Below, piece after piece: positions 9,572 through 20,640 of a stretch of DNA of 64,000 nt. Source of the stretch: Adiantum capillus-veneris (lineage: Eukaryota > Streptophyta > Polypodiopsida > Polypodiales > Pteridaceae). The position numbers were made by a program, and so were the translations under genes. How positions within the stretch are numbered: the first letter of the stretch is position 1; every line of letters begins with the position of its first letter. The notes beneath the pieces are model-generated. The model did no database searches. It was not told the DNA's origin and saw only the letters and a list, made by a program, of their open reading frames with translations. Where the stretch lies: assembly GCA_014529385.2 (NCBI GenBank), contig CM043954.1, forward strand, positions 98,416,747-98,480,746, written 5' to 3'.

Positions 9572-9635
9572 CACATCACACGACATCACACGACATCACA
9601 GGACATCACTTGACATCACATGACAAATCACATTC
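9572..9635 (-). repeat. TGATGTC short tandem repeat in 3' UTR (copy C)
   Basis: On the plus strand cgacatcaca-type units of about 10 bp repeat five to six times. The reverse complement of the same array occurs in copy F at 28233-28283, at the same place relative to the polypurine tract. Confidence 0.75.
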
Positions 9636-10041
9636 AAAAGTTCATTCGGATCTCAGACCATGATTAATCGGCAACATATTTAGAAATCGCATATAGATCC
9701 ACTCAGGACCTCATAGATGCCCGGTTAACTAATCCTTATTGCAATCACGTCTATCAAGATCTTTCAGACCGAAATGCTATAGTCATTTCATCTATCATCT
9801 CCTGCACTTAGACAAGTCAAGAACAAATCAATATCATATTATCGGGGTATCCCACTTCATAAAGTCATACTGCAAAATACTGTCAGCTCACAGTATCCCT
9901 GAAACTCAAAAGATACATCAATGACTTTAGTATCAAAAATCGGGGAAATCTGTTGACAAAGGAGTGGAGAGACTCCTCGCTTGTGCATACCCGCTACACC
10001 AAATTCCACCCAGCTGAGTTCGGGGCTCAATTTGGAATAGA

Positions 10042-10605
10042 CTATGCTAAACTAAATGCTTCAAGGTAAAGGTTCACAATCTGAGGAGTATCTGCCAGGT
10101 CCTCCTGCTCCATCCACTTCGCATCCAATGCGGGATAGCTCTTGAATTTGAGCAAGAACCGCCTTATCATTTTACCTTTTACCTTTCTATCTTTATGTGC
10201 CAAAATCTGTTCTGGAACGAGTACCTCCTCGTTTTCCTCCACTTCGGGTTGCTCATCTGGCTCCCCATCATCGGGCACATCGCCTTTAAAAGGCTTCAAA
10301 AGACTCACATGGAAAGCATTGTGAATCCTCCAAGTATCAGGCAACTTCAATCTAAAGGAGACATCATTTATCTTTTCGGAAATCTGGAAAGGTCCATAGC
10401 ATCTCATGCTAATCTTTGGAAAAAGCCGCTCCTTTTCCTTTTTCGTTCTCAGGTGTGCCTTCTCACAACGTAAGAGCACCCAATCGTTCTCCTTTAATTT
10501 CAAATCGCGACGATGTCGATCTGCTGCCTTTTTTCTGTCTTTCCGGAGATTTCTCCAAAGCCTTCCGGACCAAGTCCAAGTCCCTCGTGAACTGGTCAAC
10601 TTCAA
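10042..10605 (-). pseudogene. integrase C-terminus with GPY/F and chromodomain (copy C)
   Basis: The 187-residue frame shows the basic ADRHRRDLKLKENDWVLL segment, a GPY/F-like block (MRCYGPFQISEKINDVSF), the linker IHNAFHVSLLKPF, an acidic stretch (DDGEPDEQPEVEENEE) and a chromodomain: ILAHKDRKVKGKMIRRFLL then KFKSYPALDAKWM. The chromodomain places this family among chromoviruses, whose integrases are thought to bind chromatin marks. The frame itself is open, but the upstream integrase is in other frames. Confidence 0.87.
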
Positions 10606-10701
10606 AAGAAAATCTTATTTTTCGTGCTTAGAAAGGGTGGAACCTTTGTAGCACCTTCAATAATCTCAAATGGTGCCTTCCCCATCAAAGATTTGATCGT
10701 G

Positions 10702-11240
10702 TTATTGTAGGCATACTCCAGCAAAGTTATAAAAAAAACCTTTCCCATGTAGTCTTCTGATCCAACAAAGATCCAATACGACTAAATTTGCAATCTCAGA
10801 TTGCTCATCTGTCTGCGGGTGGAAAGATGATGAGAACTGCAACCACGTGCCAATGTTCTCCCAAATAGCCTTCCAAAACAAACTCGGGGAATCTGGAGTC
10901 TCTATCGGAGACAATTGTCTCAGGCATGCCATGTAATCTGAAGATCTGGGCCACAAACAGTCTCGCTAAGTGATCCGGCTTTACTGTTTTCTTCATTGGA
11001 ATGAAATGAGCTTGCTTGCTAAATCTGTCAATAACAGTCCACATACCATCGTGCCCACTCTGTGTTCTCGGGAGATCAAAAATGAAATCCATTGCAATAC
11101 TTTCCCAGGGGCGGGTGGGTATAGGTAAAGGCTGTAACAATCCATGTGCTTTATGCCTGTCAAACCTCACCTTCTAGCATACCAAGCAACTGCGTACAAA
11201 ATCATCCACGTCCTTCTTGAGTTCGGCCAAAAGAAGTATC
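10702..11240 (-). pseudogene. integrase catalytic core (copy C)
   Basis: The core reads SIAMDFIFDLPRTQSG (first Asp), DGMWTVIDRFSKQAHFIPMK, HGMPETIVSDRDSRF (second Asp), then, after a frameshift, FSSSFHPQTDEQSEIAN with the catalytic Glu. All three acidic residues are present. Two frameshifts prevent a single product. It keeps the D1-D2 spacer that is shortened in copies A, B and F. Confidence 0.87.
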
Positions 11241-11535
11241 TCTCCACACCTTTCAAGATGGTAGCAATGCTGCGGTGACCCGTAAATGGTGGACAGTGGC
11301 ATTCAGTTAATACCTTTTCCCTCAACGGTTGTGTAACGCACAACATCGTTTTCTTCATCAAGTAGCCATCCCAAATGGAATATCCCGCTACTACCTCCCC
11401 ATTCCGTATCTGAGTGAAAATATTTGCAAAATTTGTATCTGTGGCATACTGATCAACCATATCCTCGAAGCTCCTATGATGTATCGTGGAAATAGCCAGA
11501 ACCAACGGCTTCCGGGACAAAGTATCCGCCACCAA
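11241..11535 (-). pseudogene. integrase H2C2 zinc domain (copy C)
   Basis: The frame continues from the RNase H end (VADTLSRKP) into MLCVTQPLREKVLTECHCP, FTGHRSIATILKGVERYFFW. The following cysteine pair is disturbed by a frameshift near 11180-11230. The spacing matches the same region of copy F. Confidence 0.8.
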
Positions 11536-11985
11536 GTTCTTTCGTCCCTACACATGGACAATCTAGAAGTGAAACTATGACAAGATGTTTGCCCACTGCA
11601 TTTGCTTTTTTGATAACGGTTTCTATGACAAGAAGTAGCGTAAACTCTAGTGATCTGTAAGGACCGTAAAATCGGCTCCGAGTAGGTAATGTCGCCACTG
11701 GGTAAGAGCATGGATAACCGCCAAAAGCTCTTTCTCATATATTTGTGCTGTCAATTCCGGCCTTGAGAACAATCGGCTCTCGTAGGCAATGATATGCCTC
11801 CTTGCATTAAGACCGCACTCGGACTACGACCACAAGCATCACAATATACTTCAAATGACTTCTGCAAATCCGGCAAAGTCAAAATTGGTCCTGTAGTCAA
11901 TTTCTCTTTCAATGTCTGAAAGGCAATCACCTCTGTGGGTCCCCACGAGAAAGGGACTCCTTTCTGTGTCAACATATGCAAGGGG
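11536..11985 (-). pseudogene. RNase H domain (copy C)
   Basis: The segment KGVPFSWGPTEVIAFQTLKE and FEVYCDACGRSPSAVLMQ carries the first catalytic Asp. The Glu-containing part (MRKSFWRLSML in a shifted frame) and a final HVQG-like block follow with frameshifts. It precedes the integrase in gypsy order. Confidence 0.82.
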
Positions 11986-12888
11986 AAGCAACCTCTGCAA
12001 ACTTTCTAATGAACCGCCGCTAGTAAGAACATAAGCCCAAGAAGCTTCTAACTTCATGGACATTCTTCAAATCGGGTCACGGATAGTCTCTATCTTGGCC
12101 GGGTCCATCGCACTCCTACTGCTGAGACGATGTGTCCCAAGAAGTGTATCTCTGGTAGGAAAAATTCACTCTTCTTTGCATTGATCGCCAACTTGTGTCC
12201 CGCAATGCCTGAAAGACCCGTAGCAGATGTTCTCTATGCTCTGCCTCATCCTTGGAGAAGACAATAATGTCATCAAAGAAAGTTCCCACAAAAGATCTTT
12301 ACTCTCTGAAAATCCTGTCCATCATTCGGTTAAAGGTCGTTGGAGCATTGGTAAGCCCAAAAGGCATCACCAAAAACTCGAATAAACCGAAGGTCATCCG
12401 AAAAGTTGTCTTATAGACATCTCCCAACGCGATTCGGATTTGATGATATCCGCTCTTTAAATTGATTCTGCTTAAACAAGAGGATCCCTGTATAGTCGGT
12501 CAAGAATATCATCGATCCTCGGAATCGGAAATCTATTCTTGATGGTGATTTTATTGAGAACTCTATAATCAATGTACATTCTCTAAGATCCGTCTTTCTT
12601 CAAAACCAACAACACCGGAGAGCAATAAGGTGAAGTACTCGGCTAGATAAGACCCTTTTCCAAGAGGTCTTTCACTTGGTTCATAATCTCTTCATTCTGG
12701 GCTAGGCTCACATGGTAAGGTGGCCGGTCTGGTGGTGTGCTTCCAGGTATCAGATCAATGGTATGATCCTCAAAACGAGCTGGTGGCAACTCGCCTGGCA
12801 GGCCCACAGAAAAGCAATCGGTATGAGTGTGGAGAAAATCTTGGCGTTCTTTTTCTAGGTCAAAACATATTCGATCTTTAATCATCAT
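11986..12888 (-). pseudogene. reverse transcriptase with palm retained (copy C)
   Basis: The N-terminal block (ICFDLEKERQDFLHTHTD, DHTIDLIPGSTPPDRPPY, NQVKDLLEKGLI) is open. After it come recognisable pieces in several frames: KKDGS with a stop, [48 protein letters not shown] and the catalytic TFFDDIIVFSKDEAEH near 12260. It is the only family copy in the window with both palm and DD box, but it cannot be translated in one frame. Confidence 0.82.
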
Positions 12889-13051
12889 TCAGTTCTCTCC
12901 AAAAAATCGAGAAAAGAAGCTAAATTTCATTAAGTACAATCTTTGTGCTCTTCATTTGTCAAAGTCACTTTCTCAGCCCGAGAGTCAACCACGGCATTGT
13001 TCGTATGGAACCAAGGGATTTCGAGGAGGACATCACAACCTCCCAAGGGCA

Positions 13052-13270
13052 TTACGTAGAAGTCCTTGTGCCTAAACACCCCTTACATTGCAAACGAAGT
13101 TTGCCAATGATCGGTGTAATGGCATCATCCCGTCCGGGTGCCGCTAGAACTACCTCTGCTTGTGGCCTCAGCCTGTCGGGCGTAATCCCAAATTGAGGTG
13201 CCAATTCAAGTGGAAAGAAGTTGGCCTTGGCTCCTCCATCAAAGAAAATGAGGACTTCCTGTTCTTTCAC
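13052..13270 (-). pseudogene. aspartic protease (copy C)
   Basis: The frame reads KEQEVLIFFDGGAKANFFP, with DGG at the place of the usual catalytic D(S/T)G triad, followed by APQFGITPDRLRPQAEVVL and AITPIIGKLRLQCKG. The Gly in the middle position differs from canonical retropepsins. The partner Gly-rich flap and ILG-like segment are only weakly visible. Confidence 0.72.
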
Positions 13271-13352
13271 TTTGCCCTAGGTGCAGCAAAGTTTGTACTT
13301 TCGTTCATCTAATTCGGTTCGAGCCCCACGCAATGTGGTACAAGTTATGTTT

Positions 13353-13580
13353 TCATCTGCCTTTTCTACCACATTCCTTTGCTGCTCTAGAATTCTCTGG
13401 CCTGTCTGCAGGCTGTTCTTGTTGTGCCTTTTTGGGACACTTTGCGGAGATGTGCCCATGTTCCACATATCCAAAACACTTCCCCTCTTTGAGATAGATA
13501 ACCCCTTTCTCTAAGAGTCTATCGGGGACGTGTATCATTCTTTTCTTTGTTCTGGGAACTCTTTCTCTTTCTACTTTCAT
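13353..13580 (-). pseudogene. gag zinc knuckle, one Cys lost (copy C)
   Basis: The motif reads LKEGKCFGYVEHGHISAKCP. In copy F it is CFGCGEHGHISAKC, so the second zinc-binding Cys is Tyr here. The flanks are basic (KVERERVPRTKKRM) and Gln-rich. Confidence 0.83.
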
Positions 13581-13615
13581 TGTGAAAGGTTTGTTGGGTT
13601 CTCTGAGTCAAGATC

Positions 13616-14560
13616 TCAACTGTGGGGTAAGTCAAAGTTCCGGACTGTATCGCAAAAACCCCGTTTCACACGACCCATCAATTCTTCAAAAGAATGCACC
13701 TTCTGTTCCAAGCAGTAGTCTCCGATCTCTGTAGGAAGTCCGCAGCAAAACCGCTCAATCTGTTCCTTAAACAAGACCTTCAAGAGGCTGGTAGAAAAGA
13801 GTTCCAAAATCTCTTGCAATAAGCGTCCAAAGAATCTCCCTTGGTCATCCGAAGATGATTCCAAGCAGTTCATATATCTCTTTCGTACTCCCGAGTCAAC
13901 CAAGAAGAAATAAAAATCTTTTCAACCATTTAACCGGAGCTTCCTTTCTCAGTAGAAGAGTGAACCACCATGTTCGAGCATCTCGGAAAGAATTCAAATC
14001 GAGTGTCCACCTTCCTTATATTATTTTACTTTCTTGCTTTTAACTTCGAGGAAGTCATATTGGTTGGCTTTATAAAAATGTTTCTTCTTTGCATAAAACA
14101 TGTGATCGTCGGAGTCCGAAGTATCTAAGGATGAGTCCTCGGTAGAACTGTCAGAAACCGGGCGAAATCTAGGCTTCTTTGCTTTTTCTTGCCCTTTCTG
14201 AAGCTTTGCTTTTTTTTGCTTCGCTTGTCCATGTCTTTCAGCGAGTACAGGTTCTGTTTTTCTGCACTCGTTTGTCTTTTTGGCTTTATTCCCTACCTGA
14301 GAGGAGAAGCAATGGCCACACACCGTCTCGAGTAAATCTTATCAATCTGGTAATTCTTCAGGTGTATCACCAATCTCGGGTCCTTGGAGTACTTAAACAA
14401 TCTGTTCACACATATGCCAATCTACAGTTGATGTTTGTACTCCTTTTTTTGGCAAACTTGTCCGAAAAAAAAATTTGTCGAAATCTTCATTCTTTTCTTC
14501 GATACCAGCACCCGATCTTCAACTTTCCTTTGCCTTCCCACTGAGAGATGTCATCTCTGT
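13616..14560 (-). pseudogene. gag (copy C)
   Basis: From high to low coordinates the minus strand gives pieces of the Lys/Ser-rich half (KPRFRPVSDSSTEDSSLDTS, then FYAKKKHFYKANQYDFLE) and of the capsid-like half (KVLFKEQIERFCCGLPTEI). They are the counterparts of the gag of copy F but split among frames. The extreme N-terminus (to the primer site at 14776) is not clearly readable. Confidence 0.78.
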
Positions 14561-14775
14561 CAGATTCTTCACCAAAACCCATGTGTAATTTGGGATTTTT
14601 AATAGCTTTATGCCCTGTAAGACAGAGCGATGAAGACGGGAGCCCGCCCAATGCGCGATGTATGAAGGGTGGGAGTGGCTAATAAGTCAAGGGTCGGGAC
14701 ATGCAGATTCTATCCCAAAAGCTGTGTGAGCTGTAAAAAGGATCGCATCCTCCGTAGAAGAAGAATCTTTTTGCA

Positions 14776-14786
14776 CTCTGATACCA
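14776..14786 (-). other. primer-binding site, initiator tRNA-Met (copy C)
   Basis: The minus strand reads tggtatcagag one base after the LTR end (ttata, consensus ttaca). Confidence 0.85.
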
Positions 14787-14787
14787 C

Positions 14788-15364
14788 TATAACAAGCTTG
14801 GACACTCCAAGTCAAGATTCTACCGCGACACAGCAGAGACTCACTTCCAAACAGTTCACAGTTCACAATTGATTCGACACACGCCGGCGGAGTTCTGTGC
14901 CTAGAGATATTGGCCCCAAAGACTTGCATCCCTTTCGGCATACCAATCTGTGTTCAAAGTACAAGAGAGTGGGAGGGTTCTCACTCTCAGACTCTGCGTC
15001 CAGATGCTCTACAGAGTGGGAGCCCTGCCCGCTTATTTATAAGTTTACAAGGGATGCTAAAAGCAGAGTCCCAAAAGCTGCCATATTTTAAAATAGGTTT
15101 TTAAAAATACAGCAAAGCCCGAAAGCTGCCAAAAATTTGCATAGGGCTCAGCCTTGATTTTTTCCGTACAATCTGCCGTACAGTCAGCGCAAAAAGCGGC
15201 TTCCGTACGCTCTGCCACGTCAACAACTGTCAACAGATTTTCTGGCGCAAAATCCAAAACTTGCCGTACTGCCACGTCAGCATTTCTGCCGCTTTTTCCG
15301 GGATTGCCTACCAGACAGAGTGTGTATCTGTTGTGTCACCATGCCACATCACCAGTTTATGGCA
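14788..15364 (-). mobile_element. 5' LTR of copy C
   Basis: The minus-strand start is tgccataaactggtgatg (consensus TGTCACAAATTGGTGACG) and the end is ttata. The LTR contains the TATA region (minus, 15031-15043, cttataaataagc), the tctgagagtgag block and the aatatctctaggcaca block shared with B and F. Length is 577 bp. Confidence 0.85.
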
Positions 15365-15599
15365 TGTGTGGGCTCTCTCTCTCTCTAGCATTCTACCGTG
15401 CGGAGAAGCAGAGCAGAGTTCCCAGACCTTGTACTTTGTGAAAGCAATATAACGCAATACCAAAAGGGAGTTAGGGTTTGGAGCCAGTGCATTCTGGGAG
15501 TGGAACTCAGCCACTCCGTGTCTCTTGCATGGATTCTCTCTCTCTCTCTCTCTCCAAGGTTTTGTCTCGCAGGCTCTCTCGCGTAAGGTTCTCTCGGGC
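15365..15599. other. intron sequence with CT tracts, no gene
   Basis: The stretch starts just outside copy C with tgtgtgggctctctctct and includes a telobox-like ttagggttt near 15471 and a (CT)n tract at 15537-15554. No coding feature is supported. Confidence 0.5.
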
Positions 15600-15940
15600 A
15601 TCAGGAGGCAGCGCGCAGGGAGTTCTCTCTCTGCAGGTGACGCAACAGATGCAAGCCAGCAAGAGGTGATGCACGAAGGGCAGCAAGAGGTGATGCAGGA
15701 CGCAACAGGTGAGTTGAATTCTCTTTCTCTCTCTCGCGTAAGGTTCTGTCTCGCAACAGCAGGTGCAAGGCGTGCAGGGCAGCAAAAGGCAGCACGCAAG
15801 GCAATTCTGCCCGTGTGTTAGGGTTTCGGGAATCAGGAGGCAACGAACAGGGAGATTCTCTCTCTCTCTGCAGGTGATGCAAAAGATGCAAGGCAGCAAG
15901 AGGTGACGCACGCAGGGCAGCAAGAGGTGACGCAGAGACT
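15600..15940. repeat. ~231-bp direct repeat rich in CAGCAAGAGGTGA
   Basis: The block atcaggaggcagcgcgcagg (from about 15600) recurs as atcaggaggcaacgaacagg from 15831. Each copy continues through ctctctctgcaggtga and two gcagcaagaggtga units. It is GC-rich and unlike the flanking retroelements. Confidence 0.75.
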
Positions 15941-16021
15941 ACAGCAGGTTCAGCGCGCAGGCTGAAGAGGGCGCAGGTGCAGGACACGCAGAGGCTGCAG
16001 CAGGGAGCTTATCCCACAGAG

Positions 16022-16265
16022 GGGGTTGCGCGTGGATTGAGCCAGCACCCAACAGGGGCCTGTCTGATCCATGAGCTGACTCTGCTGAGGGGGGGGGGGG
16101 GGGGGGCACGTGCATTTCTCTGCCACTGCGCAGGACAACGAGTGGGGTTGCGCGTGGATTGAGCCAGCACCCAACAGGGGCCTGTCTGATCCATGAGCTG
16201 ACTCTGCTGGGGGGGGGGGGGGGGGGGGCACGTGCATTTCTCTGCCACTGCGCAGGACAACGAGT
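16022..16265. repeat. 122-bp tandem duplication, each copy with a ~20-bp G tract
   Basis: The unit starting ggggttgcgcgtggattgag at 16022 repeats at 16144. The copies are almost identical apart from G-tract length (about 20 at 16088-16107 and 21 at 16209-16229). Further homopolymers follow: G16 at about 16339-16354 and C11 at about 16605-16615. Confidence 0.88.
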
Positions 16266-16707
16266 GCAAGGCCTTCATTTAAGTTGCCTCGGTTGCTTGC
16301 GCCCGTAGTGGGCTGAGTTGATGTATACACCCGCATCCGGGGGGGGGGGGGGGGTTTGCCGAGCTAAGGAGGATACACCCTCGCTCGCATATCCTTGTTT
16401 TTGGATAGGTTTCTAGTGTGCCCTATCCGCATGGACTCAGCCGAGCCAGAGCATCGATCTTTATCCGCATCGCCAATGGAGGCCATGTGTCACAAAACGG
16501 GAGCGTACACGAGCACTTAGAAAATCTGAAAATTATAGTTCTTTGAAAGCATGAGAGAAGGGGGAAGATCGACACAATATTGGGGACCAGAAGATGGGCT
16601 GGTCCCCCCCCCCCCGTTAAGAGTATTCTTTTATTCAGGGAGAATTCTTATACAAGCACGAGAACCCGAGGAAACCCCTCCGTTCTGTAATCTTAGACCC
16701 GAAGGTC

Positions 16708-16830
16708 GTGCTTTCCCGTAAAGGGCTTGGGCACAAGGCCGTTCCTTCCCGTAAGGGACTTAGGCGCGAAGCCGTACTTTCCCGTAAGGGACTTAGGCGT
16801 GAAGCCGTACTTCCCGTGAAGGGCCTTCCC
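16708..16830. repeat. 33-36-bp minisatellite
   Basis: Units of the type actttcccgtaagggactta plus ggcgtgaagccgt repeat three to four times, with the outer units more diverged. Confidence 0.8.
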
Positions 16831-17763
16831 GTGAGACAGGAGATTCCTGCAAAACAAACCACACAAAGCAGCAATTCTCAATGCGTATCAACACCTTATA
16901 CCTGTCGCTTTTTGCTCGGAGAATCAACCTCTCTACTCAGTAGTCACGCGAGCACTTCCAAATTCCGTCGCCAGTCTTTGCTCCAGAATCCTAGCACTAG
17001 TGCTTTTCTGTTGATTCCGGCTCCTGAAACTGAAACGCTGGCTACCCTTTTATAGGGTCTGGCACTCGGCGGGAATAGAGCCGAAAAGCGGAGCCCTGGC
17101 GCCCTAGAGAGAGGAGAGAGAGAGATCGCAACTCAACCCCCTGCCTTGGTTTTAGCGCTGGTTTTTTTTTATAAGGGCCTTGCTTGCTTTATTTTATTAA
17201 TAAAAGGGCTGGTCACTTTAAAGTGACCGGCCACTTTATAAAATAAAGTGTGAACCTGTTCAAACTTTAAAAACTCACTCAGTTAGTTAAAATAATGCTA
17301 CACGGACACATTCCAAGCGTCCCCGAGTGCAGGACACGACACAGATGCAATGCAGACACAGACTCCTCGCGGGAAAACATCTGTCCTCCCGCGACTGTTC
17401 CTACTTTTCGTAAAAAGCTTCATTGAACCCATCTTTATTCTTGTGCTTGCGTTCTTACGTGTATTTTCTTACTCAGTTCGGATTTCCTCCTTAGCCTACG
17501 GGATGCCTCCTTACTGATGCACCCGTCACCCATCATGTGACGCATCAGGGGCACTCGTAACCCGGCCCTTTCCACCGAACTTTGTTTACCGTCACCCATC
17601 AAATGACACATCAGAGTTTGTTCGTTCTTGATGGCAGTTCCTGTAGCTACAATCTTTTAACAGTTCTTAGTGCACATAATAAAATATCCTAAAAGAGATT
17701 AATCATTAAAAATAAGAAAATAGTCCGATTAGCAACATCCCTCTAGCTTCTAAACAGTTGACC
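16831..17763 (-). mobile_element. probable 3' LTR region of element D
   Basis: It lies just beyond the end of the D chromodomain, where the 3' LTR belongs on the minus strand. A minus-strand TATA box (CTATAAAAGGG, 17045-17055) supports an LTR promoter. Two related 14-bp blocks with cgtcacccatca occur at 17525 and 17590. LTR ends and a second LTR were not found. Confidence 0.5.
17045..17055 (-). promoter_or_regulatory. TATA box, presumed LTR promoter of element D
   Basis: CTATAAAAGGG on the minus strand, a strong TATA match. A near-identical box (TATAAAAGGG) is at 7293-7302 in the fragment at 7140-7480. Confidence 0.5.
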
Positions 17764-19045
17764 TCAACTGTAGTGCTTGGACATATACCTCCAGTATCTC
17801 GGGATAAGTTGCTAATTCCTCCTGCGTCATCCACTGAGCATCTAGATTCGAATAGTTCTTAAAATTAACCAAATACTTCCGTGTTATCTTTCCGGGTTTG
17901 AGAGACCGCTCCTAATGACTTACTATCTGCTCCGGTTGGAGTATTTCTTCTGTTTCCTCAGCCTCAAGAGGTTCCTCAGCACTAGGCTGGCTCTTCCATG
18001 GAAAGCATTATGGATCTTCCAATTAGGCGGTAGCTCTAATCTTAAAGCGACATCATTCACTCGCTCAGTAATCTTAAACGGCCCATAATAACGGGTAGAA
18101 AGTTTTACCACTTTCTCCTTATGAGACGCTTGTTTCTTAAGTCTTGCCTTCTCAAACTTGAGTAAGACTAATTGTCCGACTGTTAAGTCTAGATTCCTTC
18201 TGTGCTTGTCTGCAGCTTTCTTATGCTTTTCCTGAGAGCGTAGAATAGCTCTCCTAACTTGCCCGTAGGCGGTGTCCAAATCCCGCTCAAATTCATCTGC
18301 TGCAAAGATCTTATCCTTAGTTAAAAGGATGGGTGGAAGCAAAGGCTTACCATAGAGAATCTCAAAAGGTGTTTTCCCCGTCGATGAGTGTATGGTATTG
18401 TTATACGCATACTCGACAAGAGGCAAATATTTCTCCCAATCAGATTGCCGGTCTAACACATAAGCTTTTAACATATCCAATACTGTGGAATTGGCTATCT
18501 CACTTTGCCCGTCCGTTTGAGGATGGTAGGCAGATGAAAAATTCAGCTTTGTACCAAGATTATCCATCAAGGCACGCCAAAAATTTCCTGTCATGCGAGG
18601 ATCTCGATCGCTCACAATAGACTTAGGCATTCCATGATGCTTAAAGATCTGTGCTAGAAAAACCCTAGTCATATGATCTGCTTTGATCGTTTTCTTGACT
18701 GGTATAAAGTGTGCTTGCTTGCTAAACCTGTCCACAATGGTCCAGATCGCGTCATTTCCAGTCTGAGTTCTAGGGAGGTCCATGATGAAGTCCATGGCAA
18801 TACTTTCCCAAGGTTCATTAGGCACAGGAAAAGGTTGTATCAACCCAGGTGTCTTATGCCAATCATACTTCACTTTTTGGCAAACTAAGCATTCCCTCAC
18901 ATACTTATCAAGGTCTGCTTTAAGGCTAGGCCAAAAGAAATATCTTTCCATTGCTAAGGTTGTAGGGAGAATACCCCGATGACCCGCATAAGGCGAAGCG
19001 TGTGCTTCATCCATGATCTTCTTTCTTAATGGTTCTCTCCTACTC
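17764..19045 (-). pseudogene. Ty3/gypsy integrase with chromodomain (element D)
   Basis: A 363-residue frame (19014 to 17923) holds a nearly intact integrase. The zinc domain reads HASPYAGHRG and ECLVCQKVK. The DDE core has AMDFIMDLP, IVSDRDPRM and YHPQTDGQSEIANS. The C-terminus has RYYGPFKITERVNDVAL and IHNAFH. A frameshift near 17990 then disrupts the linker; the chromodomain tail (KITRKYLVNFKNYSNLDAQW) follows in another frame down to about 17764. It is a different subfamily from A, B, C and F. The N-terminal side is cut near 19045, where LINE sequence begins. Confidence 0.9.
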
Positions 19046-19049
19046 TATT

Positions 19050-20640
19050 TGGTATGTATGTAGATGAGGCTTCTGACTACATTGAGAGAGATGGTGATAG
19101 AGGTGCACAGCTGGCAGGGACATGGATTCCACTATTGTTATATGCTGATGATATTGTGTTGATCTCCAACTCTCCGGAGGGGATGCAACGTCACTTGGAT
19201 GCTTTGCATAGGTTTGCCCAAGAAAGTGGTTTGTCCGTAAACCTTGGTAAAACCAAGGTCATGGTATTTAATACCACCCCACAGTGGATTAGGAGGTCAG
19301 ACCTGCCTTCACATACGGCCAGGAGAAGGTGGAGTATACAGATGCTTACACTTACCTTGGAGTGGTTTTTAGTGGGCCAGCATTTTCATTAAGGAGGGCA
19401 GCAGAGACTAGATTGACCAGAGCCCATGCTGCATTGGGTAGATTGAAAAGGATGTGTTCACAAGTTCAGTTTCAGGAGCCTCGGACGAAGCTCTGGCTCT
19501 TTGACACTCCGGTGGATTCTGCATTGCTTTATGGAGCTGAGATTTGGGGACCTTCTCTGGATCATCATGGGAGGACACGCCGCAGTGATGGATGGGGGGA
19601 CATGGAGAAGCCTCTGGTCTCTATGATCTCGCAGCTCATTAGAGCCAAGGCTTCAGTACCACGCAGAGCTAGATGCCCCCCCACTAGTGGTTGAGGCGCT
19701 CACCAGATTTGTCTCCTTCATGCACCACATATGGGAACTTCCCAGAGACAGATATGCACGCCTTGCACTTGAGTCCTCTCGACAGTTAGCCATGCAGGGA
19801 GATACAACATGCTGGTACGGGGAGATGACATCATGGTTTCAGACGCATGGGTTCAACATAGACAGATTGCCCCCCTTCCAGTACTCACTGGATGCGCCCT
19901 CTCTGACTCTTACACAGTCCGAGATAACCAGGCTCATTTGCCAGGATTTGACTCAGCTAGACACCAAGAGGACATGGATACAGCTAGCACAGGAACTAGG
20001 CACGAAGATGGCTTTCTACAAAGAGCATCTCCTCCAGCTTACGGAGGATGGTTTTGTGACGAGGCCCAAATACATGGACACCCACTTGTCTCATGGAATA
20101 CGATGTGCTATTGGACAGATTCGCACATCTTCACACCAGCTGCAGATCGAGACCGGGAGATACAACGAAATACCAGCAGAGACCAGGACATGCCCACTGT
20201 GTGACATCGAGGCTGAGACAGAGTTGCACTACACATGCCACTGCCCCGTCTACTACGAGATACGAGGCCGCTTCCATTGCTTGTTCAGAGAGGGCTTTGG
20301 ACCATTCGCTAGAGTCATGCGATACGAGGATCAGAGATGCCTAGGTTTGTTTTTGCTTGAGCTGCGCAGACACAGAGAGAGCCTGATGAGAGGAGAGGCT
20401 AGCCAGTCTCAAGACGTCTCCCTCGATGGTAACAAAGGCAACATTCATAGTCACGAACAAGAGAATAACACGGGTGGAAAAAGAGATGAAAGAGAGGAAA
20501 ACGGAGATGGAAGGATGGTGGAAAGAAAAGGCCAACCTCATCCAAATGGTCTTCAACGAGGGCAAGCAATGGAAAAAGGAGAAAGAAGACTTTCAGGTAG
20601 AAGTCCAAGCGCTCCGGGAAGAAGTCTTAGCCTCAAATGA
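19050..20640 (+). mobile_element. 5'-truncated LINE (RT end and C-terminal zinc motif)
   Basis: The first frame contains the non-LTR RT catalytic box LLLYADDIVLISNSPEGMQ and SGLSVNLGKTKVMVFN. After a frameshift come TYLGVVFSG, LLYGAEIWGPSL and then a long frame (19687-20640) with LPRDRYARLALESS and a CCHC-like motif, CPLCDIEAETELHYTCHCPV, typical of the C-terminus of LINE ORF2. The 5' part of ORF2 and ORF1 are missing. No poly(A) or target-site duplication is visible at its 3' side, which merges with the ORF1-like piece. It abuts the integrase of D. Confidence 0.85.

Larger units (their letters stand above)
8780..15364 (-). mobile_element. Ty3/gypsy chromovirus copy C, structurally near-complete
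   Basis: On the minus strand the order is 5' LTR (15364-14788), Met primer site, gag, CCHC, protease, RT, RNase H, integrase, chromodomain, 3' untranslated region with short tandem repeats, polypurine tract and 3' LTR region (9432 downward). It is the only copy here that keeps the RT palm and the full integrase D1-D2 spacer, though many stops and frameshifts remain. It lies within the giant intron in the same orientation as the host gene. Confidence 0.87.

Noticed and set aside
15950-16336. Frames with poly-Pro or poly-Gly runs
   Set aside because: They are shadows of the G tracts in the 122-bp tandem duplication.
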